Shown here: one piece after another, positions 50,603-58,899 of the stretch
Numbering within the stretch: the first letter of the stretch is position 1
How the letters are laid out: each line of letters opens with the position of its first letter
Assembly (NCBI RefSeq): GCF_036206005.1
Contig: NZ_CP108143.1
Span: 4,183,501 to 4,247,500, forward strand
Source of the DNA: Streptomyces sp. NBC_00178
GTDB taxonomy: Bacteria; Actinomycetota; Actinomycetes; Streptomycetales; Streptomycetaceae
DNA: 64,000 nt
Reading direction: 5' to 3'
Translations under genes and position numbers: made by a program
Notes under the pieces: generated by a model
Told to the model about the DNA's origin: nothing
Database searches by the model: none
Seen by the model: only the letters and a program-made list of their open reading frames with translations

Positions 50603-51258
50603 AGCGTGGGCTCCGGGGTCATCGCCGGGGCGGCGGCGGGGCCGCCCGCCAGCGCCGCGTCGGCGTTCTTCTCGCGTGCCAGGGACAGCGCGTAGAGATG
50701 CTCGACGAGCGTGATCAGGACGTACTTGCTGGAGGACCGGTCCCGTGCGTCGCACTCCACGAGCGGGACGTCGGGGGCGAGGTCGAGGGCCTCGCGGATC
50801 TGCTGCTCGGTGTGCAGCGGGCCGCCGAAGTCGTTGCACGCCACGATGAACGGCGTGCCGTGGTGCTCCAGGCGGTCGATCGCGTACCAGGAGTCGGCCA
50901 GCCGCCGGGTGTCGACGAGGACGACGGCCCCCAGGGTGCCGGAGAACAGCCGGTCCCACAGGAACCAGAAGCGCTCCTGTCCGGGCGCGCCGAAGAGGTA
51001 CAGGACGGAGCGCGCGTCGAGCGTGATCCGGCCGAAGTCGAAGGCGACCGTGGTCGACGTCTTGGAGTGCACACCTTCGAGGTCGTCGACGGCCTCGCCC
51101 GCGCGGGTCATGGTCTCTTCCGTGTTGAGCGGACGGATCTCGCTCACGGAACGGACCATGGTGGTCTTGCCGACCCCGAAGCCGCCGACGACGACGATCT
51201 TCAGTCCGTTGTCGGCCGTCGCCTGCAGGGCGGCACGGTCAGAGGTTGCGGAGTCCAA
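50599..51258 (-). CDS. cvnD: Conservon small GTPase (CvnD-like)
   Basis: 219 residues. GTPase with P-loop GGFGVGKTT, switch-II-like GAPGQERFWFLW (DxxGQ replaced by APGQ), and the base-specificity motif near VACNDFGG (NxxD type, here CNDF). It belongs to the MglA/Rag-like group of conservon GTPases. TTG 51258 is chosen because it begins the conserved MDSATSD stretch and overlaps the cvnC end; a longer reading upstream has no homology. Expected to work with CvnB and CvnC at the membrane. Confidence 0.9.
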   Translation of the reverse strand: MDSATSDRAALQATADNGLKIVVVGGFGVGKTTMVRSVSEIRPLNTEETMTRAGEAVDDLEGVHSKTSTTVAFDFGRITLDARSVLYLFGAPGQERFWFLWDRLFSGTLGAVVLVDTRRLADSWYAIDRLEHHGTPFIVACNDFGGPLHTEQQIREALDLAPDVPLVECDARDRSSSKYVLITLVEHLYALSLAREKNADAALAGGPAAAPAMTPEPTL

Positions 51259-51613
51259 CGAGCACCTGTTCCAGGGTGTCGGTGTCGGGGAGCCGGTCCT
51301 CGACACGTGCAGTACGGGGATGGCGGGCGCTGATCCGGCCGGTGTCGAGCAGATCGCACAGCATGATGCGCACGATGCTCACGGGCAGGTTCAGGGTGGC
51401 CGAGACCTCGACGACCGCGGTGGGAAGCTGGCACATCCGCAGGATCGCGACGTGCTCCGACTGCATGCCCGGAGTGGGATCGCACTCGGCGACGACGAGC
51501 GTCACCAGGTCGAACGCGGCCGAGTCCGACCGGCTGCGGCCACCCGTCAGGGTGTACAGCCGGTCCGGATCGTCGTCGCGTCCCGGGCGGGGACGCGGTA
51601 CGGGCGTCGTCAT
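51239..51613 (-). CDS. cvnC: DUF742 conservon protein (CvnC-like)
   Basis: 124 residues. Pro/Arg-rich N-terminus, RLYTLTGGRSR, then a winged-helix-like domain (SEHVAILRMCQLPTAVVEVSATLNLPVSIVRIMLCDLLDTG) and the C-terminal TLEQVLVGLRNL. This is the DUF742 family, always found between roadblock and GTPase genes in conservons. Start overlaps the cvnB stop by 4 bp and its end overlaps cvnD by 20 bp. Confidence 0.93.
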   Translation of the reverse strand: MTTPVPRPRPGRDDDPDRLYTLTGGRSRSDSAAFDLVTLVVAECDPTPGMQSEHVAILRMCQLPTAVVEVSATLNLPVSIVRIMLCDLLDTGRISARHPRTARVEDRLPDTDTLEQVLVGLRNL

Positions 51614-52041
51614 ACGTCCGCTGTTTCCGCGGCCGGGGCCGCCGCCTCACGCGGCGGGGCCACGAGGTACTCGCCCAGCTGCTCGACGAGTTCGCTCATG
51701 TTGTGGCCGACGAGACCGACGTCGGAGTCCTCGGCGGCCACGACCGCCAGGTGGGCGCCCGCGCCCGCCTCGACGATGAACAGCACGCCGCCGTAGAACT
51801 CGGTCATCGCGGACCGTACGCCGCCGGTGCCGTCGCCGAACTCGATGGACGCGCCGTGCGACAGGCTCTGGATGCCCGCCGAGATCGCGGCCAGCTGGTC
51901 CGCCTGGTCGACGGAGAGCTCCGGGGTCCGGCACAGCTTGAGCCCGTCCCTGGAGAGGACGAGGGCGTGCCGGGCGCCGGGCGTCCGGTCGAGCAGCCCC
52001 TCCAGCAGCCAGTTGAGCTTCTCGTCGGTGGTCGCGCTCAT
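51610..52041 (-). CDS. cvnB: Roadblock/LC7 conservon protein (CvnB-like)
   Basis: 143 residues. Roadblock/LC7 fold: LNWLLEGLLDRTPGARHALVLSRDGLKL, AAISAGIQSLSHGASIEFG and GVLFIVEAGAGAHLAVVA. Roadblock proteins act as GTPase-activating or scaffold partners for small GTPases, here CvnD. C-terminal Ala/Glu tail. Overlaps cvnA by 4 bp (ATGA). Confidence 0.93.
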   Translation of the reverse strand: MSATTDEKLNWLLEGLLDRTPGARHALVLSRDGLKLCRTPELSVDQADQLAAISAGIQSLSHGASIEFGDGTGGVRSAMTEFYGGVLFIVEAGAGAHLAVVAAEDSDVGLVGHNMSELVEQLGEYLVAPPREAAAPAAETADV

Positions 52042-53552
52042 CGGGTGTTGCCTTCCGGGTGCGGGGAGTTGGCTCGTACCGCCTGGCTGAAGGTGCTGAA
52101 GCGGGCAGCCTGGACCTTCGGGTCGGTGGCACGGGGCCTGGGGGAATCGGCTCCGCCGGGTTCGGCATTGCCGGTACGGGCTTCGGCGGCGGCCAGGGTG
52201 CGGCCGCGGCGGCGCTTGGGGAGGCCGCTGTCACCGAACTGGGGGACGGAACCGGTTGTCTCCGCCTCGGACTCCGCCGTCTCCGGCTGGGTGCCGTCGC
52301 CGCGCGCGGGCGCGGAACCGTCCGTGCGCGCCGTCTCCGCGGTCGTCCGGTCGGTGCCGGGCGTCGAGTGGTCCGGCTCCGGCTCCGGCGGCGCCACGGG
52401 CTCGGGGACGGGTGCCGGGAGGAGGGCCGGCGTACGGGAGATGAGCTCCTGGGGAAGCATCATCAGCGCGCCCGTGCCCCCGCGTGCCGACGGCCGGAAG
52501 GAGACGGTGAGGCCGTGCTTGCGGGCCAGCCTGCCGACGACGGCCAGGCCCAGCCGGGTGCCCGAGATGGCGGTGAGGTCCTGGTTCTCCGCCGACACGG
52601 CCCGCTCGGCGCGGCGCAGCTGCACGTCGCTCATGACCAGGCCGCTGTCCTCGACGGTGACCACGATGCCCGCCGGGACCTCCTCGACGTACACATGGAC
52701 CTCGGCCGTGGGCGGCGAGAAGTTGGCAGCGTTGTCAAGCAGCTCCGCCAGGGCGTGCATGACGCCCTCGGCGGCGTGGCCGGCGATCGCCACGTCGCTG
52801 GTGGAGTGGAGGCGGATGCGCTGGTAGCCGCCGATGCGGCCCATCGCGCCGCGCAGGATCGACTCCATCACGATCGGCTTGGCCCAGCGGCGCCCGGAAC
52901 GCGCACCGGTCAGTACGGCGATGGAGTCGGCGAGCCGGCCCGCCTGGGCGGTGCGGTGATCCAGGTGGAGCAGGTCTCCGAGCACGTCCTCGGTGGTGTG
53001 ACGGTGCTCCATCTCGCGCAGGTCGGCGAGCATGCTCGTGGACAGCGCCTGCATGCGGCCCGCCGCGTTGGCGCAGGCGGAGATCGCCGCGGAGCGCTCG
53101 GTCTCGCTGCGCCGGGCGCGCGCGGCGAGCCGCGCGGCCTCGGCGGTGAGGCGCTCGTGCTGCTCGGCCGCCTCGGAGGTGGTGCGCGCGACCCGCGCAT
53201 CGGCCTCCGCGGTGGTCCGCGCGACCTCGGCGGCGGCGGTGGACCTGATCCGGGCGGTCTCGGCGGTGAAGCGCTGGGCCTCGGCGGCCGAGGTCGAGAC
53301 GAGGCGTGAGGTCTCGGCCGTGAAGCGGTCGGCGTCCGCGACCCGCAGGGCCCGCAGGTTGCGTGCGGTGGCGAGGGTGTGGACGGTGACGGCGACCGCG
53401 ATGCTCACCACCAGTGCGGCCGCGCCGGCTCCCCAGGACAGCGGGGTCCGTACCGAGGCGGGGGCGGCGGCGATCGCCCAGAGGCACAGGGCGCCGGTGG
53501 CGGCTGCCGAGACCAGCAGGGCGAGCGCGGTCGGCCGGAGTGAAGGGCGCAA
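52038..53552 (-). CDS. cvnA: Conservon sensor histidine-kinase-like protein (CvnA-like)
   Basis: 504 residues. Two N-terminal membrane helices (about 8-28 and 36-56), a long coiled coil rich in Thr-Ala-Glu repeats (about 60-170), a dimerisation segment (LADLREMEHRHTTEDVLGDLLHLDHRTAQ) and an HATPase domain: ALAELLDNAANFSPP (N-box), VTVEDSGLVMSD (G1) and SGTRLGLAVVGRLARKHG (G2). The last 110 residues are Pro/Glu/Thr-rich and disordered. The coiled-coil plus ATPase without a clear phospho-acceptor motif is normal for conservons. TTG 53552 is chosen because GAGGA lies 6 nt upstream; a longer frame starts near 53744 without membrane-protein homology. Confidence 0.88.
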   Translation of the reverse strand: MRPSLRPTALALLVSAAATGALCLWAIAAAPASVRTPLSWGAGAAALVVSIAVAVTVHTLATARNLRALRVADADRFTAETSRLVSTSAAEAQRFTAETARIRSTAAAEVARTTAEADARVARTTSEAAEQHERLTAEAARLAARARRSETERSAAISACANAAGRMQALSTSMLADLREMEHRHTTEDVLGDLLHLDHRTAQAGRLADSIAVLTGARSGRRWAKPIVMESILRGAMGRIGGYQRIRLHSTSDVAIAGHAAEGVMHALAELLDNAANFSPPTAEVHVYVEEVPAGIVVTVEDSGLVMSDVQLRRAERAVSAENQDLTAISGTRLGLAVVGRLARKHGLTVSFRPSARGGTGALMMLPQELISRTPALLPAPVPEPVAPPEPEPDHSTPGTDRTTAETARTDGSAPARGDGTQPETAESEAETTGSVPQFGDSGLPKRRRGRTLAAAEARTGNAEPGGADSPRPRATDPKVQAARFSTFSQAVRANSPHPEGNTR

Positions 53553-53983
53553 TCGGAGTCCTCGGGACGGACGGTGCAGGGAAAGGGACAATCCGGATTT
53601 TCCGGTGCGGTGGCGGTGAAAGAACCACAACTGGAGCTGATTGTTCCCGATCAAGTCGAGGCAACTATAGGAGAATTGGCGACTTGTTTGGGGATTCCTT
53701 GTGGCCACTTCTGTTTGAAATCTGGCTTGAAGTGATTCCTTCACTGGCTTGAGGGTGCCGCCAACTCCCCTGCGCGGCGCTGCGCGTGCGCAAGTCGAGG
53801 CGAATGAGGTGATATGTCCCGCATGGGGGCCGTGATTTGCCTCGATCGTCGCTCGTCGGCCGGTGGGCGGCTAGTGTGAGCGCTCCGGTGCAGACGGCCT
53901 CCCAGGTCGGCACTGCCGTAAGACACACCGCGCGCCTTGAAGGGGGAGGCGCTGCGGGGCCCCGACGGAGGACGCAGGCAACC
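53553..53983. other. 430-bp divergent regulatory region between conservon and LCP gene
   Basis: Should hold the promoters of cvnA and of the LCP gene. Bases 53610-53760 are clearly AT-richer than surroundings. It contains an 11-bp direct repeat CAAGTCGAGGC (53652-53662 and 53791-53801) and an inverted repeat AGTGA-TTCCT-TCACT (53731-53745). No gene is supported inside. Confidence 0.55.
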
Positions 53984-55759
53984 GTGGACGCGCAAGGCCG
54001 TGGGCGGGACGAGGGCATCGACCCCGCAGACCAGTGGGTACTGAACCCGGACACCGGTGATTACGAACTGCGACTGACCCCCTCCTCAGGGCGATCAGCC
54101 GCACCCGCCGGGTCCAGCGCCCCCCGCTCCTCCGGAGCCAGAGCGGCGGCCCCGCGCCGGAAGCCGGAGCCCGAGACCTCGCCGCCGGGTGAACGGGCCT
54201 CGGTGCCCGGCCAGCGCGGCGGGCGCAGGGGCGCGGGCGGTGGCCGCGGCGGCAAGGACGAGCCGCGCCGGCAGGGCGGCCGGGCCGCGGCGCCGACGAC
54301 CGGGCGCCGCAAGGTGAAGGCCAAGTCCGGCAAGAAGAAGGCGCTGGTCTGGACCGGCGGCGTGCTCGCCTTCCTCCTCGTCGGCGTCGGCACCGCGGGC
54401 TACGTCGCCTACCAGCACTTCAACGGCAACATCACCGCCGTCTCGACGGACGGCGCCGGTACCGGCGGGTTCAGCAAGGACCGGGCGATCAACGTCCTGG
54501 TGATCGGCACGGACAAGCGGACCGGCGAGGGCAACGAGGGCTACGGCGACAAGGGGAGCGTCGGCCACGCCGACACGAACATCCTCTTCCACGTCTCCAA
54601 GGACCGCACGAACGCCACCGCGCTGAGCATCCCGCGCGACCTGATAACGGACATCCCGGAGTGCCCGACCCAGCTGGAGGACGGCACCGAGAAGGACATC
54701 CCCGGGACGACCGGCGGGCGCTTCAACACCAGCCTGGGACAGTCGGAGCGCACCCCCAGCTGCACGATGCGGACCGTCACCGAGCTCACCGGCCTCAAGG
54801 TCGACCACTTCATGGTGGCCGACTTCAACGCCGTCAAGAGCCTGACCAGCGCCGTCGAGGGGGTGGAGGTCTGCCTGGCCAAGGACATCAACGACAAGGA
54901 CTCGCACCTGAAGCTGTCCAAGGGCAAGCACACCATCGAGGGCGAGCAGGCACTCTCCTTCCTGCGCACCCGGCACTCCGTCGGCTTCGGCAGCGACCTG
55001 AGCCGGATCGAGATCCAGCAGCAGTTCCTGGGTTCGCTCATGCGGAAGCTGAAGTCCAACGACACGCTGACCAGCCCCACCAAGATGTTCAAGCTCGCGG
55101 ACGCGGCGACCAAGGCACTCACCGTCGACGACAAGATCGACGACATCAACAAGCTGCGCAAGCTGGGCATGGAACTGGCGTCCGTCGACCCGAAGAACAT
55201 CACGTTCACCACGGTGCCCGTGCTGGACAACCCGGACGACAAGGCGACCGTCATCCTCGACGAGTCCAAGGCGCCCCAGGTCTTCTCGATGATGCGTGAG
55301 GACGTCTCCTTCACCGCCGTGGCGAAGCAGGAGAAGGCCGAGGAGAAGGCCGCCGAGGCCGCGAAGCTGAAGGGCGCCAAGGCCGACCCGGCGGACGTCC
55401 GCGTCGACGTGTTCAACGGCGGCGCCCCGCCCGGTTCCGCCCAGGCCGCACTGGACTGGCTGCAGAACGAGAAGGGCGTGCTGAAGTCCACCAACAAGGC
55501 GAACGCCCCGCAGGACGTGAAGAAGACCCAGCTCGTCTACGGCCCCAACCAGGCCGACCAGGCGCGCAGCCTGGCCGAGATGATGGGCATGTCGGCCTCG
55601 GCCCTCAAGCCGACGACCACGGACGCCGCCGACATGGAGCCGATGGTGCTGACCCTGGGCCCGGACTTCAAGCAGGCGGGCAGCGCGCTCTCCGCCCCGC
55701 AGAAGGCGCCGGAGAACATCCAGCGCGTCGAGGCGGACAAGGCGGTCTGCGCCAAGTAG
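53984..55759 (+). CDS. LytR-CpsA-Psr (LCP) family wall-polymer ligase
   Basis: 591 residues. A 118-residue, Arg/Pro/Gly-rich cytoplasmic N-terminus, one membrane helix (about 119-142, ALVWTGGVLAFLLVGVGTAGYV), then the extracellular LCP domain: INVLVIGTDKRTG, HADTNILFHVSK, TALSIPRDLITDIP (catalytic Arg cluster), GGRFNTSLGQS and LSFLRTRHSVG. A LytR_C domain follows (about 470-560, VRVDVFNGGAPPGSAQAALDWL). LCP enzymes attach teichoic acids or glycopolymers to peptidoglycan. GTG 53984 is the best start (GAGGACGCAGGC upstream). Ends at a strong terminator. Confidence 0.94.
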   Translation: MDAQGRGRDEGIDPADQWVLNPDTGDYELRLTPSSGRSAAPAGSSAPRSSGARAAAPRRKPEPETSPPGERASVPGQRGGRRGAGGGRGGKDEPRRQGGRAAAPTTGRRKVKAKSGKKKALVWTGGVLAFLLVGVGTAGYVAYQHFNGNITAVSTDGAGTGGFSKDRAINVLVIGTDKRTGEGNEGYGDKGSVGHADTNILFHVSKDRTNATALSIPRDLITDIPECPTQLEDGTEKDIPGTTGGRFNTSLGQSERTPSCTMRTVTELTGLKVDHFMVADFNAVKSLTSAVEGVEVCLAKDINDKDSHLKLSKGKHTIEGEQALSFLRTRHSVGFGSDLSRIEIQQQFLGSLMRKLKSNDTLTSPTKMFKLADAATKALTVDDKIDDINKLRKLGMELASVDPKNITFTTVPVLDNPDDKATVILDESKAPQVFSMMREDVSFTAVAKQEKAEEKAAEAAKLKGAKADPADVRVDVFNGGAPPGSAQAALDWLQNEKGVLKSTNKANAPQDVKKTQLVYGPNQADQARSLAEMMGMSASALKPTTTDAADMEPMVLTLGPDFKQAGSALSAPQKAPENIQRVEADKAVCAK

Positions 55760-55782
55760 CCCCGGCGCCCGCGACTGCACGC

Positions 55783-55820
55783 GAGAGCCCCCGCACGCCG
55801 TCCGGCGCGCGGGGGCTCTC
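55783..55820. terminator. LCP gene terminator
   Basis: Arms 55783-55800 and 55803-55820 pair over 18 positions with one mismatch; the core is GAGAGCCCCCGC against GCGGGGGCTCTC. Starts 24 bp after the stop codon. Confidence 0.88.
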
Positions 55821-55860
55821 CGCGTACGGGGCCGGAACCGGGCGTTGCCCGACAGGGAGT

Positions 55861-55963
55861 GCGCGTTGCGCGACGGGCCGAGCGGGGCACCGGTCCGGCC
55901 GGGCCGGGCGTGGGCCCCGGGTACGCGCGTTGCGCGACGGGCCGAGCGGGGCACCGGTCCGGC
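55861..55963. repeat. 39-bp perfect direct repeat, two copies 64 bp apart
   Basis: Bases 55861-55899 and 55925-55963 are identical. A decayed third copy of its first part (GGCGTTGCCCGACAGGG) precedes at about 55841. Recent tandem duplication of a 64-bp unit in the spacer upstream of the FAD/Fe-S oxidoreductase. Confidence 0.9.
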
Positions 55964-55974
55964 ATGCTGGCCCC

Positions 55975-58770
55975 ATGCCCGCCCCGCACCCGCACCCCGA
56001 TCTCGTCCGGGCCCTGGCCCGCGCCGTCCGCGGCGACGTGCGGTCCGACGCCACCGCCCGCGCGCTGACGACGATGGACGCGTCCAACTACCGCCGGGTT
56101 CCGGTGGCCGTCGTCGCCCCCCGCGACGCCGAGGACGTCGCCGGGACCCTGCGCGTCTGCCGGGAGCACGGGGTGCCGGTCGTGCCCCGCGGCGGTGGTA
56201 CGTCCATCGCGGGCCAGGCCACCGGCACCGGAGTCGTCCTGGACTTCACCCGCCACATGCGCAGGATCACCGCGCTGGACCCGGCATCCCGCACCGCCGT
56301 CGTCGAACCGGGCGTCGTGCTGGACGACCTGCGGGCCGCCGCCGCCCCGCACGGGCTGACGTTCGGCCCCGACCCGTCCACCCACAGCCGCTGCACGCTC
56401 GGCGGGATGATCGGCAACAACTCCTGCGGCGCGCACTCCGTGGCCTGGGGAACCACCGCCGACAACGTGCGCAGCCTGCGCGTCCTGCGGTACGGCGGCG
56501 GACCGTCCCTGCACCTCGGGAGGGACCTGCCCGACACACCCCCCGGACTCGGGGACTTCGCCGGGGCCCATCTCGCGCTGCTGCGCACCGGCTTCCCCGA
56601 ACTCCCGCGCCGCATCTCCGGATACGCCCTCGACGCCCTGCTCCCCGAGAACGGCCCGGACCACGCCCGCGCACTCTGCGGCAGCGAGGGCACCCTGGCC
56701 GTCGTCACCGAGGCGACCGTCCGCCTGGTCGCGACCCCCGCCGCCCGGGCCCTCGCCGTGCTCGGGTACCCCGACGAGTCCGCCGCCGCCGAAGCCGCCC
56801 CCGGCCTCCTCCCGTACGGGCCGCTCACCGTCGAGGGCATGGCCGCCGACCTCGTACGGGAGCCCGCCGGTCTGCCGCGCGGTGGTGCCTGGCTGTTCGT
56901 GGAGGCGGGCGGCGTGACCCCCGCCGAGGCCCGCGCGCACGCCGGACGGATCGTGCGGGCGGCCGACGCCCTGGACGGCACCGTCGTCACCGACCCCGCC
57001 GCCATGCGCGTCCTGTGGCGCGTCCGCGAGGACGCCGCGGGGACGGCGACCCGGATGCCGGACGGCGGGGGAGAGGCCTGGCCCGGCTGGGAGGACTGCG
57101 CCGTACCGCCGCCCCGGCTCGGGCCCTACCTGCGCGACTTCCGCGCCCTGCTCGCCGAACACGGCCTGCACGGCACCCCGTACGGGCACTTCGGCGACGG
57201 CTGCATCCACGTGCGCATCGACTTCGACCTGCTGACCGCGCGCGGCGTGGCCCGCTTCCGCCGCTTCTCCGAGGACCAGGCCGCCCTCGTCGTCGCGCAC
57301 GGCGGGTCGCTGAGCGGTGAACACGGCGACGGACAGGCGAGGGCCGAACTGCTGCCCCGGATGTACGGGGACGAGATGGTGGGCCTGTTCACCCGGTTCA
57401 AGGATCTCTGGGACCCGGACGGCGGCCTGAACCCCGGCATCCTCGCCCGCCCCGCCCGCCTCGACGAGAACCTGCGCTTCGCCGTGCTCCCCGGCCGCCC
57501 GGTGGACGTGGCCTTCGGCTACCCGCACGACGACGGCGACTTCTCCGCCGCCGTACGCCGCTGCGTCGGGGTCGCCAAGTGCCGTACGGCCGGGCCGGGG
57601 ACGGGCGCGGACGTCATGTGCCCGTCCTTCCGGGCGACGGGCGACGAGGCGCACTCCACGCGGGGCCGGGCCCGGCTGCTCCACGAGATGCTCGCCGGTG
57701 AGGTGGTCACGGACGGCTGGCGCTCCGCCGAGGTGAAGGACGCGCTCGACCTGTGCCTGTCCTGCAAGGGCTGCCGCACCGACTGCCCGGTCGGCGTCGA
57801 CATGGCCACGTACAAGGCCGAGTTCCTCCACCACCACTACCGGGGCCGGCTGCGCCCCGCCTCCCACTACGCGATGGGCGGGCTGCCGCGCTGGCTGCGG
57901 GCGGCGGCACCCTTCGCCCGCGCGCTCAACGTCCTCGCCCGGACCGGCCCCGCCGCGGCCCTCGTCAAACGGCTCGGCGGCATCGCCCCGCAGCGTGCGC
58001 TCCCGGTACTGGCGCCGCTGACGTTCCGGGCCTGGGCCCGCGCGCGCAGGGCCCCGGCGGCGGGACCCGCCGTCACCCTGTGGCCCGACACCTTCACCGA
58101 CCACCTCTCGCCCGAGGCGGGCCGGGCGGCGGTCCGGGTCCTGGAGGCGGCGGGCCGCACCCCGGTCCTGCCCGGCCGCGCGGTGTGCTGCGGGCTCACC
58201 TACGTGTCGACGGGGCGGCTCGGCGCCGCCCGCGCCGTCATGCGCCGCACCCTGGACCGGATGGGTCCGCTCCTCGGCGGCCCGGTCGTCGTCCTGGAAC
58301 CGAGCTGCGCCGCCACACTCCGCACGGACCTGCCCGAACTCCTCCCCGACGACCCGCGCGCCGCCGCACTGGCCTCGTCCGTGCGCACCCTGGCCCAGTA
58401 CCTGGAGGAGCACGCCCCGGAGTGGACTCCGCCCCGGCTCGACCGGACGGTCGCGGGCCAGACCCACTGCCACCAGCACGCGGTCCTCGGCGACGCGGCC
58501 GAGCGCCGACTGCGTCAGAAGGCGGGCCTGACCGGCGAGTTGAGCGGCGGCTGCTGCGGGCTGGCCGGCAACTTCGGCTTCGAGAGGGGGCACTGGGACG
58601 TCTCGGTGGCCTGCGCCGAGGACCGGCTGCTGCCCGCCGTGCGCGCGGCGCCGCCCGGCACGGAACTCCTGGCCGACGGCTTCTCCTGCCGCACCCAGCT
58701 GGACCAGCTCGCGGGCCGGCGGGCACGGCATCTGGCGGAGGTGCTGGCTGAGGGGCTGGACGGGCCGTAG
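55975..58770 (+). CDS. FAD- and Fe-S-containing oxidoreductase (D-lactate/glycolate dehydrogenase type)
   Basis: 931 residues, a fusion of two parts. The N-terminal ~450 form an FAD-binding PCMH domain plus FAD-oxidase C domain: VPVVPRGGGTSIAGQATG, GPDPSTHSRCTLGGMIGNNSCG (FAD contacts), PYGHFGDGCIHVRID and GSLSGEHGDGQAR. The C-terminal half has LCLSCKGCRTDCPVGVDM (Cys ligands of an iron-sulfur cluster), CCGLTYVSTG and GGCCGLAGNFGFERGHWD, matching CCG domains. Similar proteins oxidise D-2-hydroxy acids. ATG 55975 is preferred over upstream extensions. Confidence 0.93.
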   Translation: MPAPHPHPDLVRALARAVRGDVRSDATARALTTMDASNYRRVPVAVVAPRDAEDVAGTLRVCREHGVPVVPRGGGTSIAGQATGTGVVLDFTRHMRRITALDPASRTAVVEPGVVLDDLRAAAAPHGLTFGPDPSTHSRCTLGGMIGNNSCGAHSVAWGTTADNVRSLRVLRYGGGPSLHLGRDLPDTPPGLGDFAGAHLALLRTGFPELPRRISGYALDALLPENGPDHARALCGSEGTLAVVTEATVRLVATPAARALAVLGYPDESAAAEAAPGLLPYGPLTVEGMAADLVREPAGLPRGGAWLFVEAGGVTPAEARAHAGRIVRAADALDGTVVTDPAAMRVLWRVREDAAGTATRMPDGGGEAWPGWEDCAVPPPRLGPYLRDFRALLAEHGLHGTPYGHFGDGCIHVRIDFDLLTARGVARFRRFSEDQAALVVAHGGSLSGEHGDGQARAELLPRMYGDEMVGLFTRFKDLWDPDGGLNPGILARPARLDENLRFAVLPGRPVDVAFGYPHDDGDFSAAVRRCVGVAKCRTAGPGTGADVMCPSFRATGDEAHSTRGRARLLHEMLAGEVVTDGWRSAEVKDALDLCLSCKGCRTDCPVGVDMATYKAEFLHHHYRGRLRPASHYAMGGLPRWLRAAAPFARALNVLARTGPAAALVKRLGGIAPQRALPVLAPLTFRAWARARRAPAAGPAVTLWPDTFTDHLSPEAGRAAVRVLEAAGRTPVLPGRAVCCGLTYVSTGRLGAARAVMRRTLDRMGPLLGGPVVVLEPSCAATLRTDLPELLPDDPRAAALASSVRTLAQYLEEHAPEWTPPRLDRTVAGQTHCHQHAVLGDAAERRLRQKAGLTGELSGGCCGLAGNFGFERGHWDVSVACAEDRLLPAVRAAPPGTELLADGFSCRTQLDQLAGRRARHLAEVLAEGLDGP

Positions 58771-58847
58771 TCCCGGGCGGCATCCCCCGGTAGCCGCCGC
58801 GGCCGGGGGCTCCTCAGCTGATCCGCACGAGAAGCCTCCGGCGGTCT

Positions 58848-58880
58848 CCCGCCCGGCCGCCGGACCGGGGGCCGGGCGGG
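58848..58880. terminator. Bidirectional terminator
   Basis: CCCGCCCGGCC (58848-58858), 11-nt loop, GGCCGGGCGGG (58870-58880) between the convergent oxidoreductase and esterase genes. Confidence 0.7.
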
Positions 58881-58899
58881 ACACGCGTCCGCGGAGGCC

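Noticed and set aside
55537..58884. Minus-strand open frame of over 1100 codons opposite the FAD/Fe-S oxidoreductase
   Set aside because: It mirrors the GC-rich third positions of the real gene; the translation is low-complexity and has no domain, while the plus strand has clear FAD and Fe-S motifs.
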